Origin: Trichosphaerium sp. ATCC 40318
Taxonomy: Eukaryota > Discosea > Flabellinia > Trichosidae
Direction of reading: 5' to 3'
Length of the DNA: 64,000 nt
Assembly: GCA_038496445.1 (NCBI GenBank)
Contig: JALMLS010000455.1
Location: forward strand, 248,001-312,000
The notes under the pieces were generated by a model that was given only the letters and a program-made list of their open reading frames with translations, made no database searches and was not told where the DNA came from. Shown here piece by piece: positions 25,278 to 35,653 of the stretch (within the stretch, counting starts at the first letter, position 1; each line of letters begins with the position of its first letter). Position numbers and translations under genes: made by a program.

Positions 25278-25741
25278 CAATTCAATAAAGTAACCTCATT
25301 CATAAATGGATCTTATTAAAGTTGAGAATCTTGTCTGGACATACAGAAATGGTGCAAAACAACAATCACATAACACAACTTCTAGATACTAGTTTTATGA
25401 ACCTTTGTTGTCCAATCCATTTTTATTTACCTGCTGCATATGCTGGATTAACGTTCAGAGTAGTGGTTGGTGACTAAGAGCAGTCCTCAAAGTAGATAAA
25501 CAGCATTACATACAGTTCACAGATAAGATTTTTTTTTTACCTCACCTGAGCGTTTCTGGGAAGACCTAAAACGCAGATTACTCTTTAGCATATAAGATTT
25601 ACAAGTTCCGGCAGATATGTCAATTCGTCAGACATGACAGTCAAGTAGCTGCTAAAGTCAGTCTGAAAAAAAATTGTTCTTCCTAATAATATCATTTCTT
25701 CACACTCCGGCACGTGAACAAATAAATACGTAAAGCAACAG
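25278..25741. other. Intergenic, 464 nt
   Basis: 3' flank of the LamG-like gene and promoter of paralogue 2. The last 35 nt belong to the inverted duplication and carry the CACGTG box. Otherwise nothing was recognised. Confidence 0.4.
25711..25716 (+). promoter_or_regulatory. CACGTG box 26 nt upstream of paralogue 2 ATG
   Basis: A palindromic CACGTG followed by an A/T-rich stretch, just before the start codon. The same box at nearly the same distance precedes paralogues 3 and 4. In other eukaryotes CACGTG binds bHLH factors; whether that holds here is inference. Confidence 0.45.
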
Positions 25742-26458
25742 ATGTATACACCATATGTACAACAACAACAAACGGATACACCATACATACAGCAACAGAT
25801 GGATACACCATACGTACAGGAGCCTTACGTACCTCCTGGACAACAAGTACAATATCCCCAACAAGGTTTTCCTCCTCAACAGGTTTATAATCCACATATC
25901 GTTCAAGGACACCCAGTAGACCCGCCACCACTACACTATGTTACTACACAATCAAACCAGACTAATGTGGTGATGTACGAGCATCACCGAAATATCTACA
26001 CAGTTTTTTGTTTTCACCCAATGGTTTTGAGGAAGCAGTTTCTTTGTCTCAATTTCTCTGTTATCTTTCAAAGATTTGTACTTTAAAGCTTATTTTGGTT
26101 TTAGTAACGACAATAAAAAAAAAGAAAGTAGGCTGGCTGGCGTAGCGTTTTGGTTGTACGTCAAAAATAAAAACTGCCTTCAAACTCAACTGAAATATAG
26201 ATATGTTGGTGGGTGGTGTTGTATGGGTATTACATGGTTTATTGGCGCTTTATTCATCTTCAGTTCAGATACCAGAACAAGGTAAGCTGTTTTATGTCCT
26301 CAGATTTAACACGTGCACCAAACGTTATTAATTACAAAATTATACTTCACTGTCTACCATAAGTATTTTAACACATTTTTAGATTGATTGGTTGTTTGAA
26401 CCTTTTCTTTGCAATCATAACGGCAATATGTTTCATCGTGTATATTGTCGAAAAATGA
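25742..26458 (+). CDS. PQ-rich two-transmembrane protein, paralogue 2 (129 aa)
   Basis: Exons 25742-25974, 26201-26281 and 26383-26458 join in phase. The N-terminal part is rich in PYVQQQ/DTPY and PPGQQ motifs. Two hydrophobic segments follow (MGITWFIGALFIF and LFFAIITAICFIVYIV), ending in VEK. A hairpin membrane protein with a Tyr/Pro/Gln-rich cytosolic head is likely. It converges with paralogue 3, and its third exon lies between two 17-bp inverted repeats. Function unknown. Confidence 0.75.
26305..26321 (+). repeat. 17-bp inverted repeat, left copy
   Basis: TTTAACACGTGCACCAA, whose exact inverse is at 26470-26486. Both copies lie in introns of the PQ-rich genes and bracket a single terminal exon. 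A related ACACGTGCA element is in the second intron of paralogue 4. Confidence 0.75.
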
Positions 26459-26469
26459 GGTTTCATATG

Positions 26470-26486
26470 TTGGTGCACGTGTTAAA
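26470..26486 (-). repeat. 17-bp inverted repeat, right copy
   Basis: Exact reverse complement of 26305-26321. On its own strand it follows the second exon of paralogue 3, at the same intron position as the left copy in paralogue 2. Confidence 0.75.
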
Positions 26487-26507
26487 ACCTGAAGTATTAA
26501 AAATTAC

Positions 26508-27023
26508 CTTGCTTTGGAATCTTTAGAACAGATACAGAATGCACCAATAAGCCATGGAATACCACACAAACACCCGAAAAAAAATCTACAACTTAGTTTG
26601 AACACAATTATGATTTTTTGACTTACAACCAGTACGCTGTCACAGCATGCTTACTTTTCTTCTTCTTCTTTTTATTGTCGTTACTAAAAACCAAAATAAG
26701 CGTTTAAAGTAAAAATTTAATTGTATTGAACAGGTAACACAGAGAAAAGAGTGGAGATGAACCAGGTTCCTCAAAAAAAAATTTGGATATTTCGAAACTA
26801 TGACCTCGTACATCACCACAGGAGTCTGGTTCGGTTGTGTGGCGATATTTTGTTGTTGTAAAATATCTGTTGGGTATGCTTGAATAACATGGGCTTGTTC
26901 TGGAGTATACACCTGTTGAGGAGGATAACCTTGTTGGGGATATTGTATTTGTTGTCCAGGAGGTACATAAGGCTCCTGTACGTATGGTGTATCCATCTGT
27001 TGCTGTATGTATGGTGTATCCAT
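26508..27023 (-). CDS. PQ-rich two-transmembrane protein, paralogue 3, missing its own last exon
   Basis: Exons 26812-27023 and 26508-26585 join in phase and encode the PQ-rich head (MDTPYIQQQMDTPY) and the first hydrophobic segment (CGIPWLIGAFCICS), ending at a normal donor. No third exon encoding the second TM helix exists downstream on this strand: the corresponding place holds the third exon of paralogue 2 in the opposite orientation. As it stands the product would have one TM segment and a short random tail, or the transcript would be unproductive. If the segment between the two 17-bp repeats were inverted, this gene would be complete and paralogue 2 would lose its end. Confidence 0.6.
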
Positions 27024-27395
27024 CTGTTGCTTTACGTATTTATTTGTTCACGTGCCGGTAGTGTGAAGAAATTTTATTGGAAGTCTGCGTACTTCAGTTG
27101 TTGACTTTAGTTCAAGTTTTTAGACTGACTGTAGCATCTAACTGACTGCCGTGTTTTAATAAAGGTAATTTGCGTTTTATGAATGCAAGGCAAAAAATTA
27201 CAAAGGTAAGCAAGATATTGGCTCATAATGACTTTGTCAAAAATATCTAGTTTCTGCCCGATCTATCAATTTGCTAGATCTCCTAAACGTGCTAGAAACT
27301 CACTTTCTAGAAACTATTAGTAGAACTTGAATGAGACAGACAATATCTATGTAAGGAAAAAAAACCACAGATTGAATACTGTGAACGCTTTTTAT
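27024..27395. other. Intergenic, 372 nt
   Basis: Promoter of paralogue 3 (minus strand) and 3' flank of paralogue 4. The end of the inverted duplication lies near 27058. Nothing further was recognised. Confidence 0.4.
27049..27054 (-). promoter_or_regulatory. CACGTG box upstream of paralogue 3 ATG
   Basis: Same element and spacing (about 25 nt) as at paralogue 2, in inverted orientation. Confidence 0.45.
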
Positions 27396-28292
27396 TTACT
27401 TCAGAACTACTCCGAACATTACACCATTAATGACAGCAATTATTGTGACAACGATTGCACAGGCGAGGTTCATAAAACCTGCTTGTCTAGAAGTTGTTAA
27501 AATTGTAATGCGCGTATGCACGTGAAGTAATGAAGATAACTTTTGCAAGTAGTAATTGTAATGCACGTGTTAAAACCTGAGGGACGTAGAAAACCCGTAC
27601 CTTGCAGCAGAATTTGAAGAAAAGACGAAGAAAGCTCCAATAAACCACGGGAGAAACAGACAAAATCCAGCAAGTAACCTACACGTGGATGTGAGGTTGA
27701 TTAATATACTTCGATTGTCAACGTACAAACAAAGAGGTATGGTAGGCCCACCACATGTTTTTCTGGTGTCATGACTAAAATCAAATAAGCTTAAGTCTGT
27801 CGAACAGATAACTAAAAACAAATGCTACAAAGAAAAGTTTATACCAGAGCATAAAATTATGAGTTTTCTTAGGTACGATTTGTCGGCAAACTCCTGTCGG
27901 GACAAAACAGCCAATTATGTACCATTTCTTAGATCGTAGGCGAGAAAAACTCAAAATTTTCCAAAATGTCATGAAACCCGACACACGAATTTGACTTCGT
28001 ATCGAAAAAGCAATAGCAGAAGCAAATCCTCCGTAAGAAATTGTTTCCTTATCGCCTTGGGTTCGTTTTGGGTATTTGACAAAAAACTGGCTATTTCGGA
28101 TTGATTATCGTACATCACCACAGCAGCCTGTTCTGGCTGTGCAGTAGCAACATATTGTTGTTGTGGGGCAGCTACTGGGTGTCCTTGAACAACTTCGGTT
28201 TGTGTTTTCATTTCAAAAGTTTGTTCTGCTGGTGGAGTATACACCTGTTGAGGAGGAGGTGTGTAAGGGTTCTGAGCATACGGAGAATCCAT
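27396..28292 (-). CDS. PQ-rich two-transmembrane protein, paralogue 4 (115 aa)
   Basis: Exons 28114-28292, 27601-27678 and 27396-27486 (348 nt). Head with PYTPPPQQVYTPP and PQQQY motifs, then two hydrophobic segments (GFCLFLPWFIGAFFVF and NLACAIVVTIIAVINGVMF). The exon/intron phases are identical to the other three copies. The first intron is long for this genome (about 435 nt). It is complete, unlike its neighbour paralogue 3. The ATG matches the start of paralogue 3 after the shared AAGCAACAG leader. Confidence 0.75.
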
Positions 28293-28317
28293 CTGTTGCT
28301 TCACTTGTTTATTTATT

Positions 28318-28323
28318 CACGTG
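28318..28323 (-). promoter_or_regulatory. CACGTG box upstream of paralogue 4 ATG
   Basis: Third instance of the box at about 25 nt before the start codon in this family, with a similar AAATAAA-type spacer. Confidence 0.4.
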
Positions 28324-28690
28324 ATAGTGTTCATTTTAATAAGAAGTCGATTGACCACTTTTTGTTTTGTAATAACTACAATACCAATAGATAAGACAAC
28401 CCACGTATTGTGAGTTACGTTCACAATACAACTTAAGGTCTAATTTTCCCAAGTGTTTATTACAAAATTAGTTGTTTTTTCTTTTCTCGTGTCTTTGCAT
28501 TGGTTTTATTTCTCCGATGCTCCCGTTGATCTACACATTGTTGTGATCTACCAGCCATCGCACGAGCAAACAAATACGACCTAGTTATGAAGACATGCTG
28601 TAAGTCTGTACCCAACTTCAGGTGATGTACGGCACAGTTGCATTTTTACTTGAAATATTGCGAAGCAATTTGGTGAATCTATTACGTACT

Positions 28691-29519
28691 TCAAACTACT
28701 CTGGATGTTAATAAATCTTTACCACGTTCTCCATCACTGAATATACAATGCATTGCCAGATATCCATCAGCATGCCAATACTTACATTCTCCGTGTAACG
28801 AACCTTTTCTGAAATTTAACTTTGAAAGAAGTTTACCTTTGTCGCTCCAGTATAAACACAAACCATCTCTTAAATCATTTTTGTGATCACTTTCTTCTAC
28901 AAGTTGTCCATTTGATGACCATATTCTACGCTTTCCTTCAAGCTTATCCATAACATACGTGCCTTGTACATTAAGCAACTTGTTTGGATGAAATTTCCGG
29001 AAAGAACCATGCAAAAAACCATTAACATAAGTGCAAGCTGTAAAAATATTTCCACTTAGATAATAAGAATACCAATGTCCGTGTTTTTTAAGTTCCGGAG
29101 AAAACCGAGAAGCTACAGCCATTTTTTTGGATGAAACTGGTAATTTTATGTAAGCATCCTTTGATAAATGTGTTACGATCGATAGAACACGTGGTGGTAA
29201 ATCATACAATAAAGGACGAGCTACAAGGTTTCCATCTTTGAAAAAACATTTTTGTCTTTGTTCGCCCTTAAAACCACGTATCCACGTGCCATTCTTTTTA
29301 CACGCACGTGTAAATCTTTTAGAAAGAACAGCTGTTTGTTTTGATAATAATGGCCAATTGTAGTACACCTCGGTGTCCATACTGCATATCACGTGTTGAA
29401 GTTCGCTTGGTAAGGAGTACAACCTGTTTTAGATCAACTTTATTTCCTTGCTAATCTAACGTTACGTACGACGACTGTAGTACTCGTGCATGCGATTCAA
29501 GGGGTCTTTTAGCAGCCAT
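28691..29519 (-). CDS. F-box-like / MORN-variant repeat protein (260 aa)
   Basis: Two exons (29470-29519 and 28691-29423). After MAAKRPLESHARVLQ come two similar segments (LPSELQHVICSMDTEVYYNW and LPPRVLSIVTHLSKDAY), each looking like an F-box-type helical start. Then a series of short repeats with G-x-x-x-G-x-x-x-x-x-Y/W spacing follows (NGFLHGSFRKF, NDLRDGLCLYW, GSLHGECKYW), the MORN_2 (YwqK-like) pattern found in many protist and bacterial proteins. Probably a scaffold or ubiquitin-ligase adaptor; the F-box part is weak. Confidence 0.65.
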
Positions 29520-29852
29520 ATTTTAATTAACGGAATCCGTAAGTCAAAACTTTGATTCCGCCGAATAGTTGGTGAGCTGAAGTGGTAACACAAATATTTT
29601 ACCAAGTGTATAAAACAGGTTCTGATTCTTTGAACTTGAATTTCTGCTACAGAAATGGTGTAGAGGAGACATTTGGTAGAGTGCAAAGTATTGCCTCGGA
29701 TTTAAAAATAAGTCAATGCGCATAATCAAGATTTACTGGTGATGAATGTGGCATGTATACTTTCCCGTCATGAAGTCATCTTCACAGCTAAATGCGGCAG
29801 CAAGTTGCTACCAGTATCGAAAAGACACGGAAGAGACAAGGCTTTTTTTGTT
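29520..29852. other. Intergenic, 333 nt
   Basis: Between two minus-strand genes. Overlapping short ORFs on both strands have no support; no element was recognised. Confidence 0.4.
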
Positions 29853-31701
29853 TTACAAATCTTTATTTTTTGCTGCTAGCTCCTCTGAAAATTTAACAGC
29901 ACGTTCTGGGTTCTCATATACAATACTTTTTGAATGTTTTGTACTTGATATTGTTCTCATCTTAGACTTACTTTTCTTTATCTTTGATGGTTCACTACCC
30001 GAATGCTTACGACTACGCTTAAAAGACCTCTTTTTATCAAGTGCTTTACCTACTTTTGGAATCATTGCAGAAACACTCTTCGACTCCAAACCGCCCTTAA
30101 AAAAGTCAACAAGAAAAAACTAAACATACAGAAGCTCGTAGGTGGTACACAGAGTATGCCCTTTTTTTTTCCGTAAAAATATTGATACTGGACATTTTCT
30201 TTCAATAAAACATGATTACTTTTTAAGCAACAGAAGTTCATGAAACAGAAAAAATGAGAAAAAAAGATTTGAAGTTTGGTTTTTTTTTTGGTTTGTTAAA
30301 CAAATCACGTACGTGAAGATGAGGTAATACCCATCCAAAGTGTTTCAGTAAAGCATCAATATGAGGTATTGTCTTACCAAGCTTTGGTATCAAAACATCC
30401 AAGTGTTTAATAAACTGATCCATAAAAGGTAAAAGTCTATCAATATGAGGAAGCAATGCTCCCAAATGTGGTGCCAGCGCGTCCATATGAGGACATAAGT
30501 CATCTAAATAAGGTACTAATCCCTCAACATGTTCGTTATTCTTTGTATAAGGAAGAATAGCATCAGCATGCTTAAGCAAAACTGGCAAGTGAGGTAATAA
30601 TGCTTCTTTGTGAAATAAAATAATATCCAAGTTTCCGACAACTGTTTCAACATTTCTTTTTGATAAAAGTACATCAAGACTTGGTCTTATAGTAGGTAAT
30701 AAAGGCATAATATCATCAAGGTGCGGAGCGATTCTTGGAAAGTGTTCAGTGATAACAGGAATGTTATCATTAAGTGCGTCTAAGTTAAGTGATATTGCAT
30801 CCAAATGGTCTAAGACATGATCGAAATAAGGTGCTATATTATCGAAATTTATAAATATCTGATCAGCGTGTTTGAAAATATCATGAAAGTGAGGTTCTAG
30901 TTTATCAATATTTCGACTAAGAAAAATATAAGAAAAATGACTAAAGGGCTTATTTGTTCGAATTCTACCATTGAAAGTGGGCTAAAAGGATTGACACTGC
31001 AGCAATATAAAAATGTTTCATCAAGTATGTAAATAAATTGAATAATGTGTATCACATAGTGAATACTATTTTGTACGTAGGTTTTTAATGTTTTCAGAAA
31101 AGCTGTCAAACCACTTTTTTGGCTCCCTTGTTTATACGTACACTATTAAATCAAAGTGAGGTAACAGAGAACGTTTGTGCTCTTTGATAGTATGAAGATA
31201 AGGAAGAACTGTATCCAAGTGTTTCATAATTATATCCAGATTTGGAACAAAAACAAACTTGTTTGTTAGAATAAAGTCTAAATGAGGTGAAAGCTTATCA
31301 ATGTTTTCGAAAATTTTAGGAAAGTGAGGCACTAAATCATCAAGAACTTCCAATATTGAGAAGATATGTGGGTACAATGTCGGTGAATTTTGTAAGATAT
31401 ATCCTCTGTACTCCCACAACTTATATTTTTGTCTGTAAACTGAAAAAATAGTATGACGCAACATTGAAGAAGGATTCTAAACAAAAATGTCAATGTTACT
31501 AAATTATGTGCCAATGAAAAAAAAGAAAAACGCCTTGAGCATATGCAATGAACCGTATACGTGATAAAAATAGTATTCACAGCACTTTTTAAAAAATAGG
31601 AGCACAGTAAAGTGGTTTTTCTGGAACAACTTTTTTCATCAATGTACCCTTTCAACAGGTGGAGGCTTCGTGTTTTGGTATTGATATTCATATTCCGCCA
31701 T
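29853..31701 (-). CDS. LLPHLDx heptad-repeat protein (411 aa)
   Basis: Four exons (31648-31701, 31142-31476, 30313-30916, 29853-30095), 1236 nt in phase. After a short Tyr/Gln-rich start (MAEYEYQYQNTKPPP) the protein is built of seven-residue units with consensus L-[LIV]-P-H-[LIM]-D-x, about 35 in succession, with a few K-H variants. The C-terminal exon is different: very basic, Lys/Ser-rich, nuclear-signal-like. The strict heptad with Pro-His in each unit is not a normal coiled coil, because proline would break it; a compact helical solenoid or membrane-facing array is more likely. Similar P-H-L-D heptad proteins occur in other protists. Function unknown. Confidence 0.75.
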
Positions 31702-32059
31702 TGAAGGTAGCTAATGAAGGTGTCAAATGTAGATACGCGGATATAATTATGCCGATACCCGACTCAAAAAAAGAGGTACGGAACAACAAGGTATGCAAAT
31801 CCTTGTAACGGGAAAAGTGTAAACCGGACAAATGTAGAGCCGCCAAAAAAATACTGAAACAATCTTCAACGTGCCTGTGGCGCATGGTTTATGCCGCTCC
31901 TACGCGCTTGGCGTACTTTACGTTGCTTCCGGTAGAATTTAATATCCGCGCTCTCTGTAAACGCCAAGAATCCCTGAGGTTCCGATTGCACCCTAACACC
32001 AAGGCCGGTTAGCGTACAGTTAAATGTCAGAAACAGGTTTTATGAGAAATACACAAAGC
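31702..32059. other. Intergenic, 358 nt
   Basis: Upstream of the heptad-repeat gene. A minus-strand ORF (31688-31885) contains a PX-like RYKDLH string but cannot be joined in phase, so I call no gene here. Confidence 0.4.
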
Positions 32060-32332
32060 TTACTTTTCAGGCGTTTCTTGCTTCTTTTTAGGCTTTTTTG
32101 GGGTAGCACTATTGTTTGCATCTGTTCTAACCATTACAACAAATTTGTCTGCAAAATACATCATAAGCAGGCCACCAACCATAATACCGCTAAAAAAAGC
32201 GATGATTGGGTTTACTAAAGCCGTTAATGACATTTTGTATGTTATCTGGACTAAAATTAAGAACGCACAAGCCAGCCACCACATTAATCCTACAGGCGCG
32301 TATAGGTAATCAAGAATTACAGCGTAAAGCAT
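32060..32332 (-). CDS. Small membrane protein, 90 aa
   Basis: Single exon, ATG at 32330-32332, TAA at the lower end. Two predicted TM helices (about 14-32 and 41-62) and a hydrophilic Lys/Pro/Thr tail (PKKPKKKQETPEK). The size and layout recall small accessory subunits of ER or mitochondrial membrane complexes, but no signature residue allows a name. Translation could instead begin at an internal Met (MSLTALVNP) after the first helix. Confidence 0.55.
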   Translation of the reverse strand: MLYAVILDYLYAPVGLMWWLACAFLILVQITYKMSLTALVNPIIAFFSGIMVGGLLMMYFADKFVVMVRTDANNSATPKKPKKKQETPEK

Positions 32333-32584
32333 TTACGTTAAAGTATGCCCGAAATGGCAAAACACCTACGCCTTTACCTGTCTCCGCTCGCTATAGCTAA
32401 TTATCCTTAAATAGACCAGCTTTGAATAAGTCAGAGCAAGTATTGAACTAAGTTGTAAGTTGTAAAACGTATTTCTTTGGAATAAACCTGTGAGACACTA
32501 AGAGTAGCTACAAATGCGGCGAATTCTTATTAATACGCGTATGAGACCACTACTGTGTCTTTATTTTAATGTACTGGTTATTAG

Positions 32585-35517
32585 ATGAAATCTGTTGCTA
32601 GATTCACCGCTAAATACAATAAAAGACAAGGTAATAGCGTTACTGATACATTTCACGCGTTAATTACACTTTTGATTGAAACTTGTTTACACATACAATA
32701 GCGGAAAAACTCCCGCCGTATTCAGACTTTTATGACAGCGACAAACTGTTTTTTGACCAATACGCCCAAACAGTTAAGCTCAAAACGCTATGCGATTGGT
32801 ATTCTGTTTCTCTCCTTTCTATATGCGAACGTGGTGGGCGTAGTGTAATATCTAGGTATTATCCGCCACAACTCCACAAATTTCTGCCTCTGACTTCTGA
32901 TATACTCCTAGATACCGAAATAGCGTACTCATGGCTCTGGAGACTAATTATCCTGAATATGAATGGGATTGGCAGCGTTTTGGGTTAGTGACAGCAGTTT
33001 GTTCGAAACTAATGTAGATCTATAAGCCGATTGCCTCGAGGGTTTTGGGACGATAAGGAGTCACACGTGGATGAAGTGGATGGTATAGGTGAACTACTTG
33101 GTGTTAAGGTACTAGATGATTGGTACGATATAAACACACGTGCCATACTTACTTCACGACCTGCTGCACATAACTTGCTTCAACTGTACGAAATGAGTTG
33201 CAAAAAACACGTTTGTTTTGACTTCACTCTAGGTACAACAAGTCTATCCCTTCGCTTCTTGAAGCAATATACCCTCACCATAGTTGGGATTTGGTTCGCT
33301 TTAGGTAAAATATAGCACAAAGAGAGTATTTTAAATCAGATTGTTCTTGACAGAGTTTAGAGCGACACCACGTGATATTTGGAGAAGTAAAGCTAGTAGA
33401 CGACGTAAACTAGACTCAGCTGCTGAAAAACTTGACATCAAAACTGCTTGTGATTGGTACAATGTAAAATACGTACAATTACAGAAACTTGGGGTTGGCG
33501 GAGTGTTATCAAAGTAAGACCAAAATGCCAACATCCTAATTTCTTATTTTTTTCTTACTTATTACGTAGTTATGCTGGTGTTATGTATGCTCTTGAAGAT
33601 CTTTTTCCAGAGTATAAGTGGGAGCGAAGGCGATACTTGTACGATAAAGTTGTGTTAAAACAATGTGTTTGATTAGTACTTACCTGATTTCTTTCAAAAA
33701 ACAGGCCTCCAGTTGCATCAGCAGATCAGAGCGTTTATGTAGATAAGTTTAATGACCTGGGGCTAAAACTATGTATAAAGAATTTGGATCAATGGTATGA
33801 CTTGCTTCCGCATCAGTTGAAAATTGTAACTGCCGATGATTTGATAACAAGGTATGATCAATTCATTCAGTGTAGTAGTTTTTTGATTATAGAGTTGTAG
33901 CGCAAATTCTGTATCAAAAGGATTACTCTATGCATTCCCAGATCATAAATGGACAGTATCAAAATTCACGTACGTGTTTTTAGTGCTGTATATTGAAAAA
34001 TAAGTCAAAAGGACATAAATTAGAACGTGCACTAAAGTAATTCCAAAGGACTTATCAAAAAGTTATATTGTTTTTTTTCAGTAAGTTTTTAAGCATGTGT
34101 AGCTCTGGACCATATGACTATTGGATTGAAAATCAACGATATCGTTTAGAATCTATGGCTCCCTTACTGGATATCAAAATTATTGACGATTGGCAGTATG
34201 TTTCAGTAACTAGGCTACGCCAAGTTGGCTTAAATGATATTCTTGCAAGGTAGTGTTTCTTTAACTCGCAATTAACTGAACTTCTTACTTTTAAGGTATG
34301 GCACACCCAAGAAAATGTTAAAATCAATATACTACGAGTTTGAATGGAGATTTACGTATACACCATTTGGACACTGGTCAAAACCAAAGAACCAAGTATC
34401 TTTCTTGACAAAATTAGCCAATCGATTTAATATTCAATCTCCAGAACATTGGTACTTTTTATATACTTTCAAAAAAACAAAGTCTACAGAGTACTTTGAC
34501 AAGAAAAAAAATAACATCTAGATACTCTTATAACGTGATTTGTTATCAAAACTGGAGTGAAAGCTCGATCATCAAAAAAAAATGTGGCAACTTTTAAAGT
34601 GTCATTTCTTTCACTTGTTTTCTTACTTATTTCTTCTTTTTTTTTAATCCTCATGCGTTTAGGTATCGGTTATCAGATGACGACATAATAAGTACAGCAG
34701 GCGGGCCAGGTTTCTTGCAATATTATCCAAAAAGCCTTAAAATATTCAATCCAAGTGTAAAATGGGATTGGAACCTATTTTTTGGGTATCGTAAAAAGTC
34801 AAAGCAACGGTACGTCTGTCTTCTTTCGTTAATTTAAACGTTTTGACTACAGAGATTTACTAACCCGGAAAAATAGGCTTCTGTTTACTAGCTTACAAAA
34901 GCTTTTTCCTTCTAGTCAAATTGTTGAAGAACATTTGATAAGTACAAGTGGTGTGCGGTTGAGTCTTGATGTATACATTGCGGAGTATAATTTAGCACTA
35001 GAATACCAAGGTACGTAACCTGTGAAGGATATATTATGCAACAAAAAAGTTACTGTTGCTCTCTTAGATTCTTGTTTTAACTTGCATTTAACTTGTTTAT
35101 TTTCAGGTGAACAACATTATCATGATGCTATATTCCCTCACAGTCCGCCTACTATAAAAAATGAGGCACTTGATAATCTAAAACTGCAACAGTGTGAAAA
35201 CGCCGGTACGAAAAAAAATCCGTTTCAACTTTTTTTTTCTTCTTTTATTCTTACTAATGTTACTTAAGGTATATCCCTTGTTCGAATACCTTACTGGTAC
35301 GTTAGATGAAATCACTTTACACCTTTTGATGAAACAAACATATTCTTCTAGGTGGCCTGGTGATTTGGATAGCTTGATGGCAACCATTTTGTACATAAAG
35401 CCTGATATAAAGTTTGATAGACCGTGTACATCTTTACCACTTGGCAATATTCCCATCACAGATACAAGTAAGAAATTATATAGTTACTATTCAAATGATA
35501 GTGTATTTAGGAAGTAA
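32585..35517 (+). CDS. WY/YPEYxW-repeat protein with putative PD-(D/E)XK nuclease domain, paralogue A (about 620 aa)
   Basis: Sixteen exons, all junctions in phase. Six tandem repeats of about 57 residues, each containing a D-W-Y motif near its middle and ending in an aromatic block such as YPEYEWDWQRF, YPHHSWDLVRF or FPEYKWERRRY. Introns fall at the same two places in most repeats (phase 2), showing the unit multiplied as an exon pair. The C-terminal domain (about 34940-35310) reads SLDVYIAEYNLALEYQGEQHYHD, then, after about 25 residues, ENAGISLVRIPYW. This fits the D...E-x-Q...H arrangement of the restriction-endonuclease-like fold in Vsr-type and RAP-type domains. Expected role is nucleic-acid binding and perhaps cleavage. 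Lysine of the classic E-x-K is replaced by Gln, so activity is not certain. Confidence 0.7.
34940..35310 (+). other. Putative PD-(D/E)XK-like domain of paralogue A
   Basis: Region coding the candidate catalytic Asp (SLDVY), Glu-x-Gln (LEYQG) and His (EQHYHD), followed by the helix-strand NAGISLVRIPYW. It is split over four exons with the same junctions as paralogue B. Confidence 0.6.
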
Positions 35518-35653
35518 CACTGTTGCTCTTATGATGCCTAATCCGACAATGGCATAGACGCAAGAAAACATTCCAAAAAGAATTTGAAAAATATAATGGT
35601 TTACTTAATTAAGTTTTTGAGCTAACACTCAGACGTTATCCAAAAAAAAGAAT

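Larger units (their letters stand above)
25707..26321 (+). repeat. Left arm of inverted duplication (PQ-rich paralogue 2 side)
   Basis: This arm is matched in inverted orientation by 26470-27058. Similarity is nearly exact from the promoter (CCGG-CACGTG-AACAAATAAATACG) through the first exon, lower across the intron and second exon, and exact again over a 17-bp block at 26305-26321. Confidence 0.7.
26470..27058 (-). repeat. Right arm of inverted duplication (PQ-rich paralogue 3 side)
   Basis: Inverted counterpart of 25707-26321. The promoter block and the first-exon segment beginning CAACAGATGGATACACC match with only scattered changes. Confidence 0.7.

Noticed and set aside
28440-28690. Possible mobile element or retro-element trace
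   Set aside because: No terminal repeats, target duplications or polymerase/transposase motifs here or elsewhere in the window.
31688-31885. PX-domain-like string RYKDLH on the minus strand
   Set aside because: It cannot be spliced in phase to the downstream heptad-repeat protein, whose own ATG gives a clean start; the rest of the ORF is not PX-like.
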